In this document: positions 1 through 9,504 of the stretch, piece by piece
Position numbering within the stretch: position 1 is the stretch's first letter
Layout: each line of letters opens with the position of its first letter
Assembly (NCBI GenBank): GCA_030431255.1
Contig: JAUIJL010000004.1
Coordinates: forward strand, 124,001-188,000
Length of the DNA: 64,000 bases
Origin: Thermoanaerobaculia bacterium
GTDB lineage: Bacteria; Acidobacteriota; Thermoanaerobaculia; Multivoradales; J023
Direction: 5' to 3'
Notes under the pieces: generated by a model
Databases searched by the model: none
Told to the model about the DNA's origin: nothing
The model's input: only the letters and a program-made list of their open reading frames with translations
Program-made: the position numbers and the translations under genes

Positions 1-282
1 TCCGATCGCTCCCACTTTTGACCATCTGCTTTCCCCCTCTTGGTTGGCCCGCGCCCTCGTCGACCAGCAACCTTCGGATGAAACAGCGTGGAAATGGAGC
101 CCTATCCCCCAACCCCGTCTTTGACCCGCAGGTTTTGACCGCGGTTTTACCGACGATCCGCAGTTTTCGGTTGCATCCCATCCGTGGCCGCTGATTTCAT
201 CGGGCCGACACTTTGCGACGCGACCCGGGAATCCTTCGTCCCGGTGGCTCCTATTGGACTTCTCGGTTTGTTTGGAGAATCG
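1..282. other. Window edge, no supported gene
   Basis: I see no convincing reading frame here. The stretch ends with the Shine-Dalgarno (GGAG about 272-276) of the DUF5916 gene that begins at 283. An in-frame upstream ATG at 184 would extend that protein by 33 residues lacking signal-peptide character, so I treat 184-282 as untranslated leader. The end of a gene lying mostly outside the window cannot be excluded. Confidence 0.5.
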
Positions 283-2475
283 ATGTCTCGTTCTTTTCTA
301 CCGCTCCCCTGCTCTCTGTTTCTCGGCTTGATCATCGGCACGTCCATCGTGCTCGGCTCAGAAACCACGCCGAGCGACCGTCCTTCCCTCCAAGCGGCGC
401 CCGTGCCGGCGACCCCGACCCTCGACGGCGACGTGCTGACGGATCCTGCTTGGCAAGGCCTCGTGCCCGCCACCGGGTTCGTGCAGACCACTCCCGACGA
501 GGGCCGACCCGCCACCGAGCGAACCGAGGTCTACGTGACCTTCGACGCCCAGACCCTCTACATCGGCGTCGTCTGCCACGACCGCAATCCCGACGGCATC
601 ATCGTCTCCGACAGCCGTCGGGACGCGTCCTTAGATGAAACCGACAGCTTCCAGGTGATCTTCGACACCTTCGGCGACCGCCAGACCGGTTTCGTCTTCG
701 GCACCAACCCCGCCGGCATTCAATACGACGGTCAGGTGACCCGGGACGGTGAGGGCTTCAACCTCAATTGGGACGGCTCCTGGCAAGTGGCCGCGCGCAT
801 CTTCAGTGAAGGCCCAGGCAGCGGGGACTCAGGTGGCTGGAGCGCCGAGATGGCCATTCCCTTCCGCACCCTGCGCTTTCCCCCGGGCAATCCACAGAGT
901 TGGGGGCTCAACTTTCAGCGCAATATCAGACGCCACAACGAGCGGTCGTTCTGGGCCCCCCTTCCCCGGCAATTCGGCCTCAACCGGGTGTCCATGGCCG
1001 GCCGGCTCGTGGACCTGAACGTGCCGCGGCAGCGGTTGCTGCAGATCACCCCTTATGCGTTGGCCTCCGCCTCCGAAGGACCCGGCATCGACGGCACTGA
1101 AACCGATACCGAGCTCGGCATCGATCTGAAATACGGCGTCACCCCGAGCCTCACCCTCGACGCCACCTACAACACTGACTTCGCCCAGGTGGAGGCGGAC
1201 GTCCAACAGATCAACCTCGACCGCTTCAACCTCTTCTTCCCGGAAAAGCGGCCGTTCTTTTTAGAGAACGCCGGTGCCTTCAGCGTCGGGGTGCCCGAGG
1301 AAATCGAGCTCTTCTTCAGCCGACGGATCGGCATCGGCCCCAACGGCCGGAATATTCCGATCCTCGGCGGCCTTCGGCTCTCCGGCAAAGCCGACCGCAC
1401 CAATATCGGACTGCTTTACATGGGCACCGACGAGGTGGACGGGGTGCGCTCCGAAGACGAATTCGGTGTCGTTCGGGTGAGCCAAGATCTCGGCGAGCGC
1501 TCGTCCGTGGGTTTGATCTTCACCAGCCGCGAAGGGCAGGCCGACGGCGACACCAACCGCACCTTCGGGATCGACGGACGCTGGGGCATCGGCCAGAAAG
1601 TAGAGCTGCGCGGGTTTGCCGCCCGCACTGACACCCCTGGAGTCGAAGAAGACGACCACGCCTTTCGCGTCGGTGCCCGCTACGATTCCGAGCTCCTGTT
1701 CTCCGAGGCCAACTACACCGAGGTGGGTGAGGGATTCAATCCGGAGGTCGGTTTCCTGAGCCGACGCGGGTATCGCAAGCTCAACGGCTCCGTCCTGGTT
1801 CGCTACCGCCCGGAGAATTGGCTGGGTCTGCACGAGCTGCGACCCCACATCTCCTACCGCGGTTTTTGGGATTTCGACGACTTTCAGGAAACCGGCTACC
1901 TGCACATCGACAACCATTGGGAGTGGAAAAACGGCCACGAGGTGCACACGGGCATCAACTTCACCCGCGAGGGGGTCAAAGAGCCCTTCGAGATCTTCCC
2001 CGGAGTCGTCGTGCCCGCCGGCACCTATGATCACCACGAAGTCCAGCTGGTGGCATTCACCAATCGCGGCGCGGCGGTGAGCGTCGAAACAAGCCTGGTT
2101 GCAGGAGGGTTCTTCGGCGGCGATCGGATTTCGGTCAGCCCGTCGATTACGTTCCGGCGGGGCGAAAAGCTGAACGGCGAGCTGGCCTGGAGCCACAACA
2201 ACATCGACTTGCCGGGCGGCTCTTTTGAAACCGACCTCGGACGGCTACGGCTCGCCTATTCCTTCAGCCCCAAGGTATTCATCGACGGCTTGGTGCAATA
2301 CAACGACCGTCGCGACCAATGGTCGTCCAACATCCGTTTCGGCTGGCGACGAGACGCCGGCACCGGCTTCTATGTGGTCTACAACGACATCCAAGAAATC
2401 GGCATGGGGGCCAGGGAGCCACAACGCCGACTTATCATCAAATACAGCCGCCTCATCGACCTATTTAAAGGCTGA
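283..2475 (+). CDS. DUF5916 / CBM9-like outer-membrane protein
   Basis: A 730-residue secreted protein. A signal peptide covers about residues 1-26 (MSRSFLPLPCSLFLGLIIG...). A CBM9-like beta-sandwich follows from about 30 to 230 (the LDGDVLTDPAWQG start and the YVTFDAQTLYIGVVCHD strand are typical). The rest is a DUF5916 region that looks like a membrane beta-barrel: alternating aromatic strands, FFPEKRPFFLENAG and FFSRRIG motifs, and a C-terminal strand IIKYSRLIDLFKG. The start at 283 is preferred over 184 because it follows GGAG and opens the signal peptide. In the family, CBM9-like domains bind carbohydrate or act as an N-terminal cap, and the barrel role is unknown. It probably sits in the outer membrane. 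The gene ends two bases before the convergent DinB-like gene. Confidence 0.85.
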   Translation: MSRSFLPLPCSLFLGLIIGTSIVLGSETTPSDRPSLQAAPVPATPTLDGDVLTDPAWQGLVPATGFVQTTPDEGRPATERTEVYVTFDAQTLYIGVVCHDRNPDGIIVSDSRRDASLDETDSFQVIFDTFGDRQTGFVFGTNPAGIQYDGQVTRDGEGFNLNWDGSWQVAARIFSEGPGSGDSGGWSAEMAIPFRTLRFPPGNPQSWGLNFQRNIRRHNERSFWAPLPRQFGLNRVSMAGRLVDLNVPRQRLLQITPYALASASEGPGIDGTETDTELGIDLKYGVTPSLTLDATYNTDFAQVEADVQQINLDRFNLFFPEKRPFFLENAGAFSVGVPEEIELFFSRRIGIGPNGRNIPILGGLRLSGKADRTNIGLLYMGTDEVDGVRSEDEFGVVRVSQDLGERSSVGLIFTSREGQADGDTNRTFGIDGRWGIGQKVELRGFAARTDTPGVEEDDHAFRVGARYDSELLFSEANYTEVGEGFNPEVGFLSRRGYRKLNGSVLVRYRPENWLGLHELRPHISYRGFWDFDDFQETGYLHIDNHWEWKNGHEVHTGINFTREGVKEPFEIFPGVVVPAGTYDHHEVQLVAFTNRGAAVSVETSLVAGGFFGGDRISVSPSITFRRGEKLNGELAWSHNNIDLPGGSFETDLGRLRLAYSFSPKVFIDGLVQYNDRRDQWSSNIRFGWRRDAGTGFYVVYNDIQEIGMGAREPQRRLIIKYSRLIDLFKG

Positions 2476-2477
2476 CA

Positions 2478-2936
2478 TCACACCCCGAATTGGCGGAGGT
2501 GGTGGTCCATGTGCACGTAGATCAGCCGGGCCCACTGGGCCTTGGTCAGCGGGCCCATCATGCTGTGGGCGTGCAGGTCTTCTTCGGACGTCGCCAAGAA
2601 GTCGGCGAGCAGCTGCTCCGTTTGTGCGCGATCGGCCTCGAAGTCCGTCGGCCGGGTGCCTCGACCCTGCCCTTGGTTGATTTCCGGCAACGTATCGACC
2701 CTACCCCTGGGCGCCGGCATGCCCCAAAGCACCAAACGTTTCAAAATCTGACGGGAAGCCCAGCTCGACTGATCGGCGGTCTCGATTCGGCCCAGGGCGA
2801 GTCGGATCTGGTCCCCGAGATGGCACACCATCTCTCCCACCGTCATCTTGCCCCAGGCGGCCTTCGACGCCTCGTCGAGGGCCCCGAGACGGCGTTGAAG
2901 ATCTTCGCGATCCGCGGCATGCATCGCCGATTTCAT
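2478..2936 (-). CDS. DUF1569 / DinB-like protein
   Basis: A 152-residue protein of the DUF1569 branch of the DinB/YfiT-like four-helix bundle family. The early MTVGEMVCHLGDQIRLALGR helix and the late HMDHHLRQFGV end supply the histidines that form the metal site in this superfamily. Members are often thiol- or metal-dependent hydrolases or transferases, but the substrate here cannot be read from sequence. The ATG at 2936 has a GAGGAG Shine-Dalgarno and overlaps the TGA of the upstream EamA gene (ATGA), so the two are translationally coupled. Confidence 0.75.
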   Translation of the reverse strand: MKSAMHAADREDLQRRLGALDEASKAAWGKMTVGEMVCHLGDQIRLALGRIETADQSSWASRQILKRLVLWGMPAPRGRVDTLPEINQGQGRGTRPTDFEADRAQTEQLLADFLATSEEDLHAHSMMGPLTKAQWARLIYVHMDHHLRQFGV

Positions 2937-3838
2937 GTCGTTTGCTCCTCGTTCGTCTTCAGGTTCGTCCCAGGGCTCGTGGCGCTCACGCTACCTGCCA
3001 GCGACAAGGCTCCGACCCCGAGCAACACACAACCGACCCCCGACCATTGAATCGTGGACAGCAGCTCGTTGAAGAGCAGACGCCCCCAAAGCACCGTCAG
3101 CATGGGCTGCATGAGCAGCAGCACCGAGGTCTCCAAGGCCGGCAGCCGGGGCAACGCGCGGGTGATCAGCAGCCAGCCGAAGACCTGGGACACCATGGCC
3201 AACGCCACCAGCCAACCGTGAGCCGGCCAATGGGGCACAAGCTCAAAGTCTCCCAGGACCAAACCGAAGAAGAGGCTGGCCACCGCCGCTCCGAAGGTGG
3301 CGTCGAGCAGCGGCCCCACCGGCGAGCCCTGGGAACGGCCGGACGCCCGCAGCATCATCAGATAAGCGGTGTAAGCCAAGGCGGTCAGCACCCCGAAGAT
3401 CACCCCGCGGCTCGGATCGGCACCGTAGGCGTCGCTGCGCCCTAGGCCTGAAACCAATACCACCCCGGTGAACACCAAGGGGATCAGCGCCAGGGCCCAA
3501 CGGCTGGGCCGCTCGCCGTAGAGCCACCAGGCCATCAAACCCACAAAGACCACCTGGGTGTTGCCCATGACCGTCGCCAAGCCGGTGCCGATGTGATCGA
3601 TGGCGTGGTGCCAAAAGATGAGATCCACCCCGAGCATCGCCCCCGCCGCCATCGCCATCCGACGATCCCGGACCGATCGACCATCGGCCGCCTTGCGACG
3701 AAAGATGAGGAAAAGCACCGGCAGGGCGTAGAACGCACGGAAGAAGGCCGCGGTAATCGGCTCCACGTCGGCAAGCCGCACGAAGACCGCTGAAAACGAG
3801 ATCAAGAACACGCCAAAGGCGGCAGCTAAGTGGGTCAA
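2933..3838 (-). CDS. DMT/EamA family membrane exporter
   Basis: A 301-residue integral membrane protein with about ten hydrophobic segments arranged as two EamA halves (roughly 1-130 and 145-285). The signature FVGLMAWWLYGERPSRW in half one and LLLMQPMLTVLWGRLLFNE in half two match the drug/metabolite transporter superfamily. It should sit in the inner membrane and export small metabolites or amino acids; the substrate is not predictable. The frame opens with TTG at 3838 without a clear Shine-Dalgarno, so the start is uncertain by a few codons. It is the first gene of a pair with the DUF1569 gene, overlapping it by ATGA. Confidence 0.85.
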   Translation of the reverse strand: MTHLAAAFGVFLISFSAVFVRLADVEPITAAFFRAFYALPVLFLIFRRKAADGRSVRDRRMAMAAGAMLGVDLIFWHHAIDHIGTGLATVMGNTQVVFVGLMAWWLYGERPSRWALALIPLVFTGVVLVSGLGRSDAYGADPSRGVIFGVLTALAYTAYLMMLRASGRSQGSPVGPLLDATFGAAVASLFFGLVLGDFELVPHWPAHGWLVALAMVSQVFGWLLITRALPRLPALETSVLLLMQPMLTVLWGRLLFNELLSTIQWSGVGCVLLGVGALSLAGSVSATSPGTNLKTNEEQTT

Positions 3839-3995
3839 GAGCGGGTCTCGGGATCGGAGGTGGGTGGATGACCTTGGGGCAAGTCGGCTCAGCTTAGCGA
3901 CCAGGAGGATTTCGGGTCAACGACCTTATTTAACGATCCTATGTCGGGCCGGCGACCTTGACGGGCCGAGAGTCGCCACGGAAATAAATCAGATA

Positions 3996-4026
3996 CTACA
4001 CTTGTAGAGTTACTACACCTGTAGTA
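3996..4026 (+). promoter_or_regulatory. Two tandem BlaI/MecI-type operators
   Basis: Two interrupted palindromes precede blaI: CTACActTGTAG at 3996-4007 and TACTACAccTGTAGTA at 4011-4026. Their centres are 17 bases apart. Both match the ACAnnTGT core known for BlaI, MecI and CopY-family repressors. They end 30 bases before the ATG at 4056 and cover the alternative GTG at 4029. Autoregulation of the blaI/blaR1-like operon is the natural inference. Confidence 0.8.
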
Positions 4027-4055
4027 CAGTGGCGACCACGGAGGCAAGACGACCG

Positions 4056-4544
4056 ATGACCCAGGCACCCGACGACAAAAACAAGGTACAAAACGACCCT
4101 CAATCCAGGGCCATGCCCAAGGATCCTGCGGAGCTCCTCACCCTTCCTCGCCAAGATATTTCCAAAGCGGAGCTGGATCTCCTCAAGATCTTCTGGCGTC
4201 AGGGCAAGCTCAGCGCCAGGGAGGTCCACGACGCCACCGAAGGCAGGACGGGTTGGGCCTACACCACCACCCGAACGACCCTCGATCGGATGGTCAAGAA
4301 GGATCTCTTGCATCGCAAGACCTTCCACGGGCTCTACCTGTATTCCGCGGCGGTGGGCAAAGTGGCGACCCTAGCTCGGCTGGCCAAAGAATTCGCAGAG
4401 CGGGTCTTGGAGCTGGACAGCGTGCCCGTCGCCACCTTGTTCTCCCACAGCGATGTGCTCAACGAAGAGGAGCTCGAGCAGCTGGAAGCCACCCTCGAAC
4501 GGGCCGAGCGGACCGCCGAGCAGGAGCCGGAGGCGACGCCGTGA
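4056..4544 (+). CDS. blaI: BlaI/MecI/CopY family transcriptional repressor
   Basis: A 162-residue repressor. The winged helix lies at about residues 25-95, with ELDLLKIFWRQGKLSAREVH and the recognition-helix region WAYTTTRTTLDRMVKKDLL. A C-terminal acidic dimerisation tail rich in Glu follows (VLNEEELEQLEATLERAE). In known systems BlaI/MecI represses its own operon until a coupled BlaR1/MecR1 membrane protease signals its cleavage. The ATG at 4056 is chosen over the in-frame GTG at 4029 because GGAGG (4040-4044) sits 11 bases upstream of it and the GTG lies next to the operators. Its stop overlaps the GTG of the M56 protease (GTGA). Confidence 0.9.
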   Translation: MTQAPDDKNKVQNDPQSRAMPKDPAELLTLPRQDISKAELDLLKIFWRQGKLSAREVHDATEGRTGWAYTTTRTTLDRMVKKDLLHRKTFHGLYLYSAAVGKVATLARLAKEFAERVLELDSVPVATLFSHSDVLNEEELEQLEATLERAERTAEQEPEATP

Positions 4545-6121
4545 CTTCGGGAGCCCTGATCTCGGGAGCCGTGATCTCGGGAATCGCTAGCTGGGCGGCC
4601 GACTTGTGGCAGATCATGACCTTGCAAATGGTCTACGCCACCATTGTCTTCCTAGTGGCTTGGGCTTTTGCGTGGCACCGATCCCGCCGATCGCCGGCGC
4701 TGCTTTACGCGGTGTGGGGATTGGTGGTCCTGAGACTCGTGCTGCCCGTCGATTTGGCTTCGCCGGTGAGCTTGACCACGGCCCTCAGCGGTTTGGCCGA
4801 CCGACTCGCCTCAAACCCGGCCCAGATCGAAACACCCGCCTCTTCCATGACGATTCCCACAGCCCCCCATCTCGCTAATCTGACATCGACCATGGACAGT
4901 AGCTCGCTGCTTCCCGCCCTGCTGTTGATCGTCTGGGCCACAGGATCCCTTCTCTTCGCCGCCAGAACCCTGCGTCGACGTCGCCCCTACCGTCGGCTGG
5001 CACGAAACGGCTGCGAGGTTTCAGAACCCGTGGCCAAACATCTGCTCGATCGCTGGCGGGCTCGCTACGGTATCCGACGACCCGTCCGCTTGGTCAGCGA
5101 GCCCACTGCCGCCGACGCCTCGAGGGTGACGGGCGGTCTACCAGCTGCCGGCCCATTCACCGTCGGCACGCTCCGACCGACCATCTACGTACCCGCCACC
5201 GTGCTCCGTCGTCCCCAGCTGTTGGAGGTCACCCTCGCCCATGAGCTGGCCCACGTGTCGCGATTCGACGATCTACGCCTGTGTTTTCAAGAAGCCGTGC
5301 GAGCCCTGTGGTTCGGCTTTCCGCCGGTCCACCTCGCCACCGCCGCCATGCGCCGCGAACGGGAGCGGATCTGCGATCAGCTCGCCATCTCCCGCGGTCC
5401 ATGGACCCGGGTCCGCTACGTCGCGACCCTTCGAACCCTGCTCCGGGAAGGGCTGACCCCGGCCCTGGCCGTGCCCGGTCTCGGATCCGACGATCCCGGA
5501 GCTTTCCTCAACCGTAGAAAAAGGACATCCACCATGCGTTTCGACTCCCTTCTCTCGGATCCTCGTCCCAGCTCCCGCTCCGGACGTTTGTTTTACGGCG
5601 CCTTATGGGTGACCCTGCTGCCCATGGCGCCGATGGCTCCGACGGCGAGCGCCGAGGCACCGACCGCGGATCCACCTGCCGTCTCCGCCGCCGCGACCAG
5701 CACTCAACATTTGCTGTCGGAGATGATCAATCCCTTGCCCGGCGAGAAGCTCACCTCGGGTTTCGGCCTACGGCGGAATCCGTTCAACGGCCAGACCATG
5801 CACCACGACGGCGTCGACGTGCACGCCGAGCCGAGCTCCGAAATCCTCGCTCCGGCGGACGGCGTCGTAGAGCTGGCGACCGAAGCCTGGGAAGGCAACG
5901 AAGCCTGGGGCACGGTGTTGATTTTAGACCACGGCTCGGGCGTCAAAACCCGCTACGCCCACCTTGAATCTCTGAGCGTCAAAGCCGGTGATCGCATCGA
6001 GCAAGGGCAAGTCGTGGCCGTGCCCGGCAACACCGGCAAAAGCACCGGACGCCACCTACACTTCGAAATCTGGCAAGGCGATCAGCTGATCGACCCGGCC
6101 TCGATCATCCCTGGTTGGTAG
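4541..6121 (+). CDS. BlaR1-like M56 metalloprotease fused to M23 peptidase domain
   Basis: A 526-residue membrane protein. Three hydrophobic segments lie in the first 145 residues. An M56 (BlaR1) zinc protease domain follows with HELAH at residues 234-238 and the later RERERICDQLAI segment supplying the usual acidic ligand. Another membrane span lies near 350-370, then a C-terminal LytM/M23 domain (about 390-526) with H422 and D426 in HDGVD, H474 in YAHLES, and H505/H507 in HLHFEIW. All M23 zinc and catalytic positions are present. Known BlaR1 proteins carry a penicillin-binding sensor at this place; here a peptidoglycan endopeptidase fold replaces it. The GTG start overlaps the blaI stop. 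The 3' end overlaps the convergent dehydrogenase gene by 17 bases. Confidence 0.88.
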   Translation: MTSGALISGAVISGIASWAADLWQIMTLQMVYATIVFLVAWAFAWHRSRRSPALLYAVWGLVVLRLVLPVDLASPVSLTTALSGLADRLASNPAQIETPASSMTIPTAPHLANLTSTMDSSSLLPALLLIVWATGSLLFAARTLRRRRPYRRLARNGCEVSEPVAKHLLDRWRARYGIRRPVRLVSEPTAADASRVTGGLPAAGPFTVGTLRPTIYVPATVLRRPQLLEVTLAHELAHVSRFDDLRLCFQEAVRALWFGFPPVHLATAAMRRERERICDQLAISRGPWTRVRYVATLRTLLREGLTPALAVPGLGSDDPGAFLNRRKRTSTMRFDSLLSDPRPSSRSGRLFYGALWVTLLPMAPMAPTASAEAPTADPPAVSAAATSTQHLLSEMINPLPGEKLTSGFGLRRNPFNGQTMHHDGVDVHAEPSSEILAPADGVVELATEAWEGNEAWGTVLILDHGSGVKTRYAHLESLSVKAGDRIEQGQVVAVPGNTGKSTGRHLHFEIWQGDQLIDPASIIPGW

Positions 6122-8318
6122 ACGCAATCCGCAGGGGCAACGATCTCAGGCGTTGCCCCGTCAGCTTGAAGACGCCGTTGGCGATCGCCGCCCCGATCGG
6201 TCCGAGGGGCGGCTCGCCCACCGCTCCCGGCTCGTCGGTGCTTTCGAGGATCACGACGTCGATCTCTTTCGGGGCATCCCGCATCAACGCCATGCGATAG
6301 GCGCCGTAAATCGTCGGCGTGAGGGCCCCGTCCTCGACCGTCATCTCTTCGTAGAGGGAGGCGCTCTGCCCCATGATGATCGCGCCCTCGCATTGGGCGC
6401 GGATCTGATCCGGATTCACCGCCAGACCGGGATCCATGGCGCACACCACCCGGTGGACCTTGATCTCCCCCCGTTCCACGGACACCTCCACCACCTGGGC
6501 CGCCGGGGTGCCGGCATCGGTCGAAGCGGCGAATCCCAAGGCCCGACCTTCGCCGGCACCCTCCGCCCACCTCGCTCGATCCCTGGCCGCTTCGATCACC
6601 CCGCGCATACGCCGCCCCGCTTCGTCGTCCGCGAGGTGGTCGAGCCGGAATTGCACCGGATCCGCTCCGGCCTTTTCGGCCAGCTCGTCGATAAAGCTTT
6701 CAATGGCAAAGGTATTGGCCAGCAGCCCCAGGCTCCGCCACCAGCTGGTGGCAAACGGCAGCTTGACCCGCCACGACACCGCGCGATGGTGTGGGATGCC
6801 TCGGTATTGGATCATGCCGCCGCGCCAAGCCCCCAGATCGGCGCCGAGCACGGTTTCCATCAGCTCGGGAATGAACGGCGAGCCGAAGGCCACGTCACCG
6901 CTCGACACATGGTGCTCCAACGCCTCGATCCGCCCCCCGTTCAGCCTGGCTTTGAGCACGTGATGCGTGGGCGGACGGAAGGTGTCGTTTTGAAATTCTT
7001 CCTTGCGGTCGAAGAAACACTTCACCGGTCGGCCCACGGCTTTCGAAAGGACCGCCGCTTGCATGGCATTCGGCGTGTGCAAGCGTCGACCGAACCCACC
7101 GCCCAAAAAGGTCGTTTTCACATTCACCTGCCGCTCGTCGAGCCCCAGGCGCTCCGCCACCTCCCGACGGGTGATTTTGGCGACCTGGGTCGAGATCAAA
7201 ATCGTGACCTGATCGTCCGCCCCTTGCTTCGTCTCCACGTAGGCGACGGTGCCGTTGGGCTCCATTTGGGCATGGGCGCCGATCGGAGAGCTATATTCCG
7301 CTGTGATCAAGTCCCCGTCGGCGGACCCGTCGGCGGACAGAAGATCCTCCGCATCCCCCGCTTTCTGAATCTCGAAAGCCGTCCCCTCACCCACCTTGAG
7401 CATGGCTTCGATATCGGCTTGCTGCCAATTCCTATCCACCTGCCAGCGGGCTCGAATCGCCTTCTTGGCCGCCTCGGCTTGGATCTGCGACTCGGCGACG
7501 ACACCCACGAAGTCGGGCTCCTCCACCACCTTGACCACCCCCGGCATGCCCTCGGCGGCCGAGGTGTCCGCGCCGAGGAATGTCGCGCCGATTTTGTCGG
7601 GCCGGACCACGGCACCGTAGAGCATGTCCGGCAGGGCGGCATCGAAGCCGAAGATCGGCGAGCCGAGCACCTTGTCTTGGAGATCCACCCGGGCGATCGG
7701 ACGTCCGACGTAGCGGTATTCGGAGACGTCTTTGAGCGGCGGTGGATCGGGCACGACCCATTCGCTCTCTTGGGTCTGGGCCACCACCTCGCCGTAAGTC
7801 ATGGATTTGCCGGCGCCCGAGATCACCCCTGCGTCGACGGTTAGGGCCGAGCGCTCCACGTCCAGGAGCTCGGCGGCCCGGCTCTTGAGCATCTCGCGCA
7901 GCGTGGCCGAGAGCTCACGGAGCGGATTCCACAGACCGGCGATCGAGTCGCTACCGCCGGTCGAACGGGGATCCACGTGTCGATCAGTGGCGGCGTGGAC
8001 CACTTCCATGTTCTCGATCGGCACCTCGAGCTCGTCGGCGGCGATTTGAGCCAAGCCGGTAAAGACTCCCTGCCCCATTTCGACCTTGGGCGAATGCAGG
8101 ATGACCCGGTTCTCCGCGGTGATCTCAAACCAAAGATTGGGGCCGGCTTCGTTGTTGTAGCTCGGCTCCAAGTTGTGGATCATTCCAGCCATATAACGTC
8201 GGCCGAGATCACGGCTGAGATATCCCGCGCCGAGAATCACTCCCACGCCCGTGGCCGCTCCGACCAAAAACTTGCGCCGACCGAACCCCGATTTTTTGGC
8301 CTTTTTCGCCTCGCTCAT
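6105..8318 (-). CDS. Molybdopterin-dependent dehydrogenase large subunit (isoquinoline 1-oxidoreductase beta-like)
   Basis: A 737-residue large subunit of the xanthine dehydrogenase superfamily, IorB type. The N-terminus has a twin-arginine export motif ([20 protein letters not shown]), placing the enzyme in the periplasm. Landmarks are the hammerhead domain [20 protein letters not shown], MoCo-binding GGGFGRR, and the late [16 protein letters not shown] and [18 protein letters not shown] loops with the catalytic Glu context. The family hydroxylates N-heterocycles or oxidises aldehydes; the exact substrate is unknown. Its ATG overlaps the TGA of the 2Fe-2S subunit gene (ATGA), so the subunits are co-translated. 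Confidence 0.9.
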   Translation of the reverse strand: MSEAKKAKKSGFGRRKFLVGAATGVGVILGAGYLSRDLGRRYMAGMIHNLEPSYNNEAGPNLWFEITAENRVILHSPKVEMGQGVFTGLAQIAADELEVPIENMEVVHAATDRHVDPRSTGGSDSIAGLWNPLRELSATLREMLKSRAAELLDVERSALTVDAGVISGAGKSMTYGEVVAQTQESEWVVPDPPPLKDVSEYRYVGRPIARVDLQDKVLGSPIFGFDAALPDMLYGAVVRPDKIGATFLGADTSAAEGMPGVVKVVEEPDFVGVVAESQIQAEAAKKAIRARWQVDRNWQQADIEAMLKVGEGTAFEIQKAGDAEDLLSADGSADGDLITAEYSSPIGAHAQMEPNGTVAYVETKQGADDQVTILISTQVAKITRREVAERLGLDERQVNVKTTFLGGGFGRRLHTPNAMQAAVLSKAVGRPVKCFFDRKEEFQNDTFRPPTHHVLKARLNGGRIEALEHHVSSGDVAFGSPFIPELMETVLGADLGAWRGGMIQYRGIPHHRAVSWRVKLPFATSWWRSLGLLANTFAIESFIDELAEKAGADPVQFRLDHLADDEAGRRMRGVIEAARDRARWAEGAGEGRALGFAASTDAGTPAAQVVEVSVERGEIKVHRVVCAMDPGLAVNPDQIRAQCEGAIIMGQSASLYEEMTVEDGALTPTIYGAYRMALMRDAPKEIDVVILESTDEPGAVGEPPLGPIGAAIANGVFKLTGQRLRSLPLRIASTNQG

Positions 8319-8809
8319 GACCGCTCCTCCGAGCCTTGACCGCGGATTTCGGCAGCCCGATGGATGGCTTTACGCATCCGGTAATAAGTCGCGCACCGGC
8401 ATACATTCACAATGTTGTCGTCGATATCCTGGTCCGTGGGCGACGGGATTTTCTCCAATAACGCGGCGGTCGCCATGATGAATCCCGGCTGGCAATAGCC
8501 ACATTGGGGAACCACTTCCTCGACCCAAGCTTGTTGCACCGGGTGCAGACCGCCCTCCGTCGACAGGCCCTCGATGGTGGTGACCTCTTTGCCCTCGGCG
8601 AATTTGACCGCGAACGAGCAGGATCTCACCGCCTCACCGTCCACATGGATGGTGCAGGCGCCGCAGGCGGCCTTGCCGCAACCGTATTTGGTGCCCTTGA
8701 GGTCCAAGAGATCCCTCAGGACCCAAAGCAGCGGAGTATCCCCGGCGACCTCGACCCGTTGGGCCACGCCGTTGACGGTGAACGAAATCTGCACAGGAAG
8801 CTCTTCCAT
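8315..8809 (-). CDS. 2Fe-2S subunit of periplasmic molybdenum dehydrogenase (IorA-like)
   Basis: A 164-residue electron-transfer subunit. The N-terminal plant-ferredoxin fold has the ligand pattern [17 protein letters not shown] with a further Cys in RSCSF. The C-terminal helical 2Fe-2S domain has [10 protein letters not shown] and [14 protein letters not shown]. Both clusters are therefore intact. It passes electrons from the MoCo subunit to the cytochrome encoded just upstream. The start at 8809 follows a GGAGG and overlaps the cytochrome stop (TAATG); the longer frame to 8959 would only read the cytochrome gene out of frame. It lacks its own signal peptide, which fits co-export with the Tat-bearing large subunit. 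Confidence 0.92.
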   Translation of the reverse strand: MEELPVQISFTVNGVAQRVEVAGDTPLLWVLRDLLDLKGTKYGCGKAACGACTIHVDGEAVRSCSFAVKFAEGKEVTTIEGLSTEGGLHPVQQAWVEEVVPQCGYCQPGFIMATAALLEKIPSPTDQDIDDNIVNVCRCATYYRMRKAIHRAAEIRGQGSEERS

Positions 8810-9504
8810 TAGTCTGCCTCCGTTCCGGAGCTCGAAGGTTCGGGAATGGGGGCTCCCGCGGCAAACCAGGCTTTGACTGCGGCGATGAATTGCTCGCGGG
8901 AAATCGGTGGTTTTTCTCGAGGCGTGCCTTCGTGGTCCACGCCGGGCTCGAACGCCCAAAGCACCAGCGGATCCGTAGTGAGGTGTTTCTCGATCTCCGC
9001 GGGGCTGCGACCACCGTTCTTTTCAGGGTCGAGCATCGCGCGGGCAATCTCAAAGCGGTTGAGACCTTCCCAACCCATGCTAGCGGGCGCGAGATGCCAA
9101 TGGGGCGCGCCGGGAACCCCGGAAAAATCATTATTTTCCCCTTGGTGGCATGTGCCACAAGCCAAAGCCGCCAAGCCGTGACCATCGGCCCCGCGTTGCA
9201 CATGAAAACGGTGGAGGTGGCTGTCCTCACCTTGGCGGGGCTGATCCCCAGCGGGATGGCAATTCATGCAGCGCCGGTGGGTGATCACCTGCATCATTTG
9301 CTCAAAACCCGTGATGCCGTCCACCCCCGGTGCCTCTGCATCGACCGCCGTACCGGCCGCCGGGCTCGGCTCGGCCTCGATCCAAAACCCGACGAAAACC
9401 GACGTCAGAACGAGCAGAACGACCATCGTGAAACGAAAGCTGTCATTCGGAGGCATACCCATGTGCCGGCCCTTCAAGAATTTTCGTGGCAGTGACTTTT
9501 CCAT
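8809..9504 (-). CDS. Cytochrome c-type subunit associated with IorAB-like dehydrogenase
   Basis: A 231-residue protein with one N-terminal membrane anchor ([20 protein letters not shown]) and two haem-binding CxxCH motifs, CMNCH and CGTCH, in a periplasmic domain. HWHLAP and the late [19 protein letters not shown] segment match the cytochrome partner annotated as isoquinoline 1-oxidoreductase subunit. It should relay electrons from the 2Fe-2S subunit into the respiratory chain. The ATG at 9504 overlaps the TGA of the small remnant ORF upstream; a second ATG at 9462 is preceded by a purine-rich GAAGGG and may be the true start. Confidence 0.85.
   Translation of the reverse strand: MEKSLPRKFLKGRHMGMPPNDSFRFTMVVLLVLTSVFVGFWIEAEPSPAAGTAVDAEAPGVDGITGFEQMMQVITHRRCMNCHPAGDQPRQGEDSHLHRFHVQRGADGHGLAALACGTCHQGENNDFSGVPGAPHWHLAPASMGWEGLNRFEIARAMLDPEKNGGRSPAEIEKHLTTDPLVLWAFEPGVDHEGTPREKPPISREQFIAAVKAWFAAGAPIPEPSSSGTEAD

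Noticed and set aside
6153-7844. Long 563-codon plus-strand frame opposite the dehydrogenase gene
   Set aside because: It is the antisense frame of a confident, motif-rich gene in GC-rich DNA, with no family resemblance.
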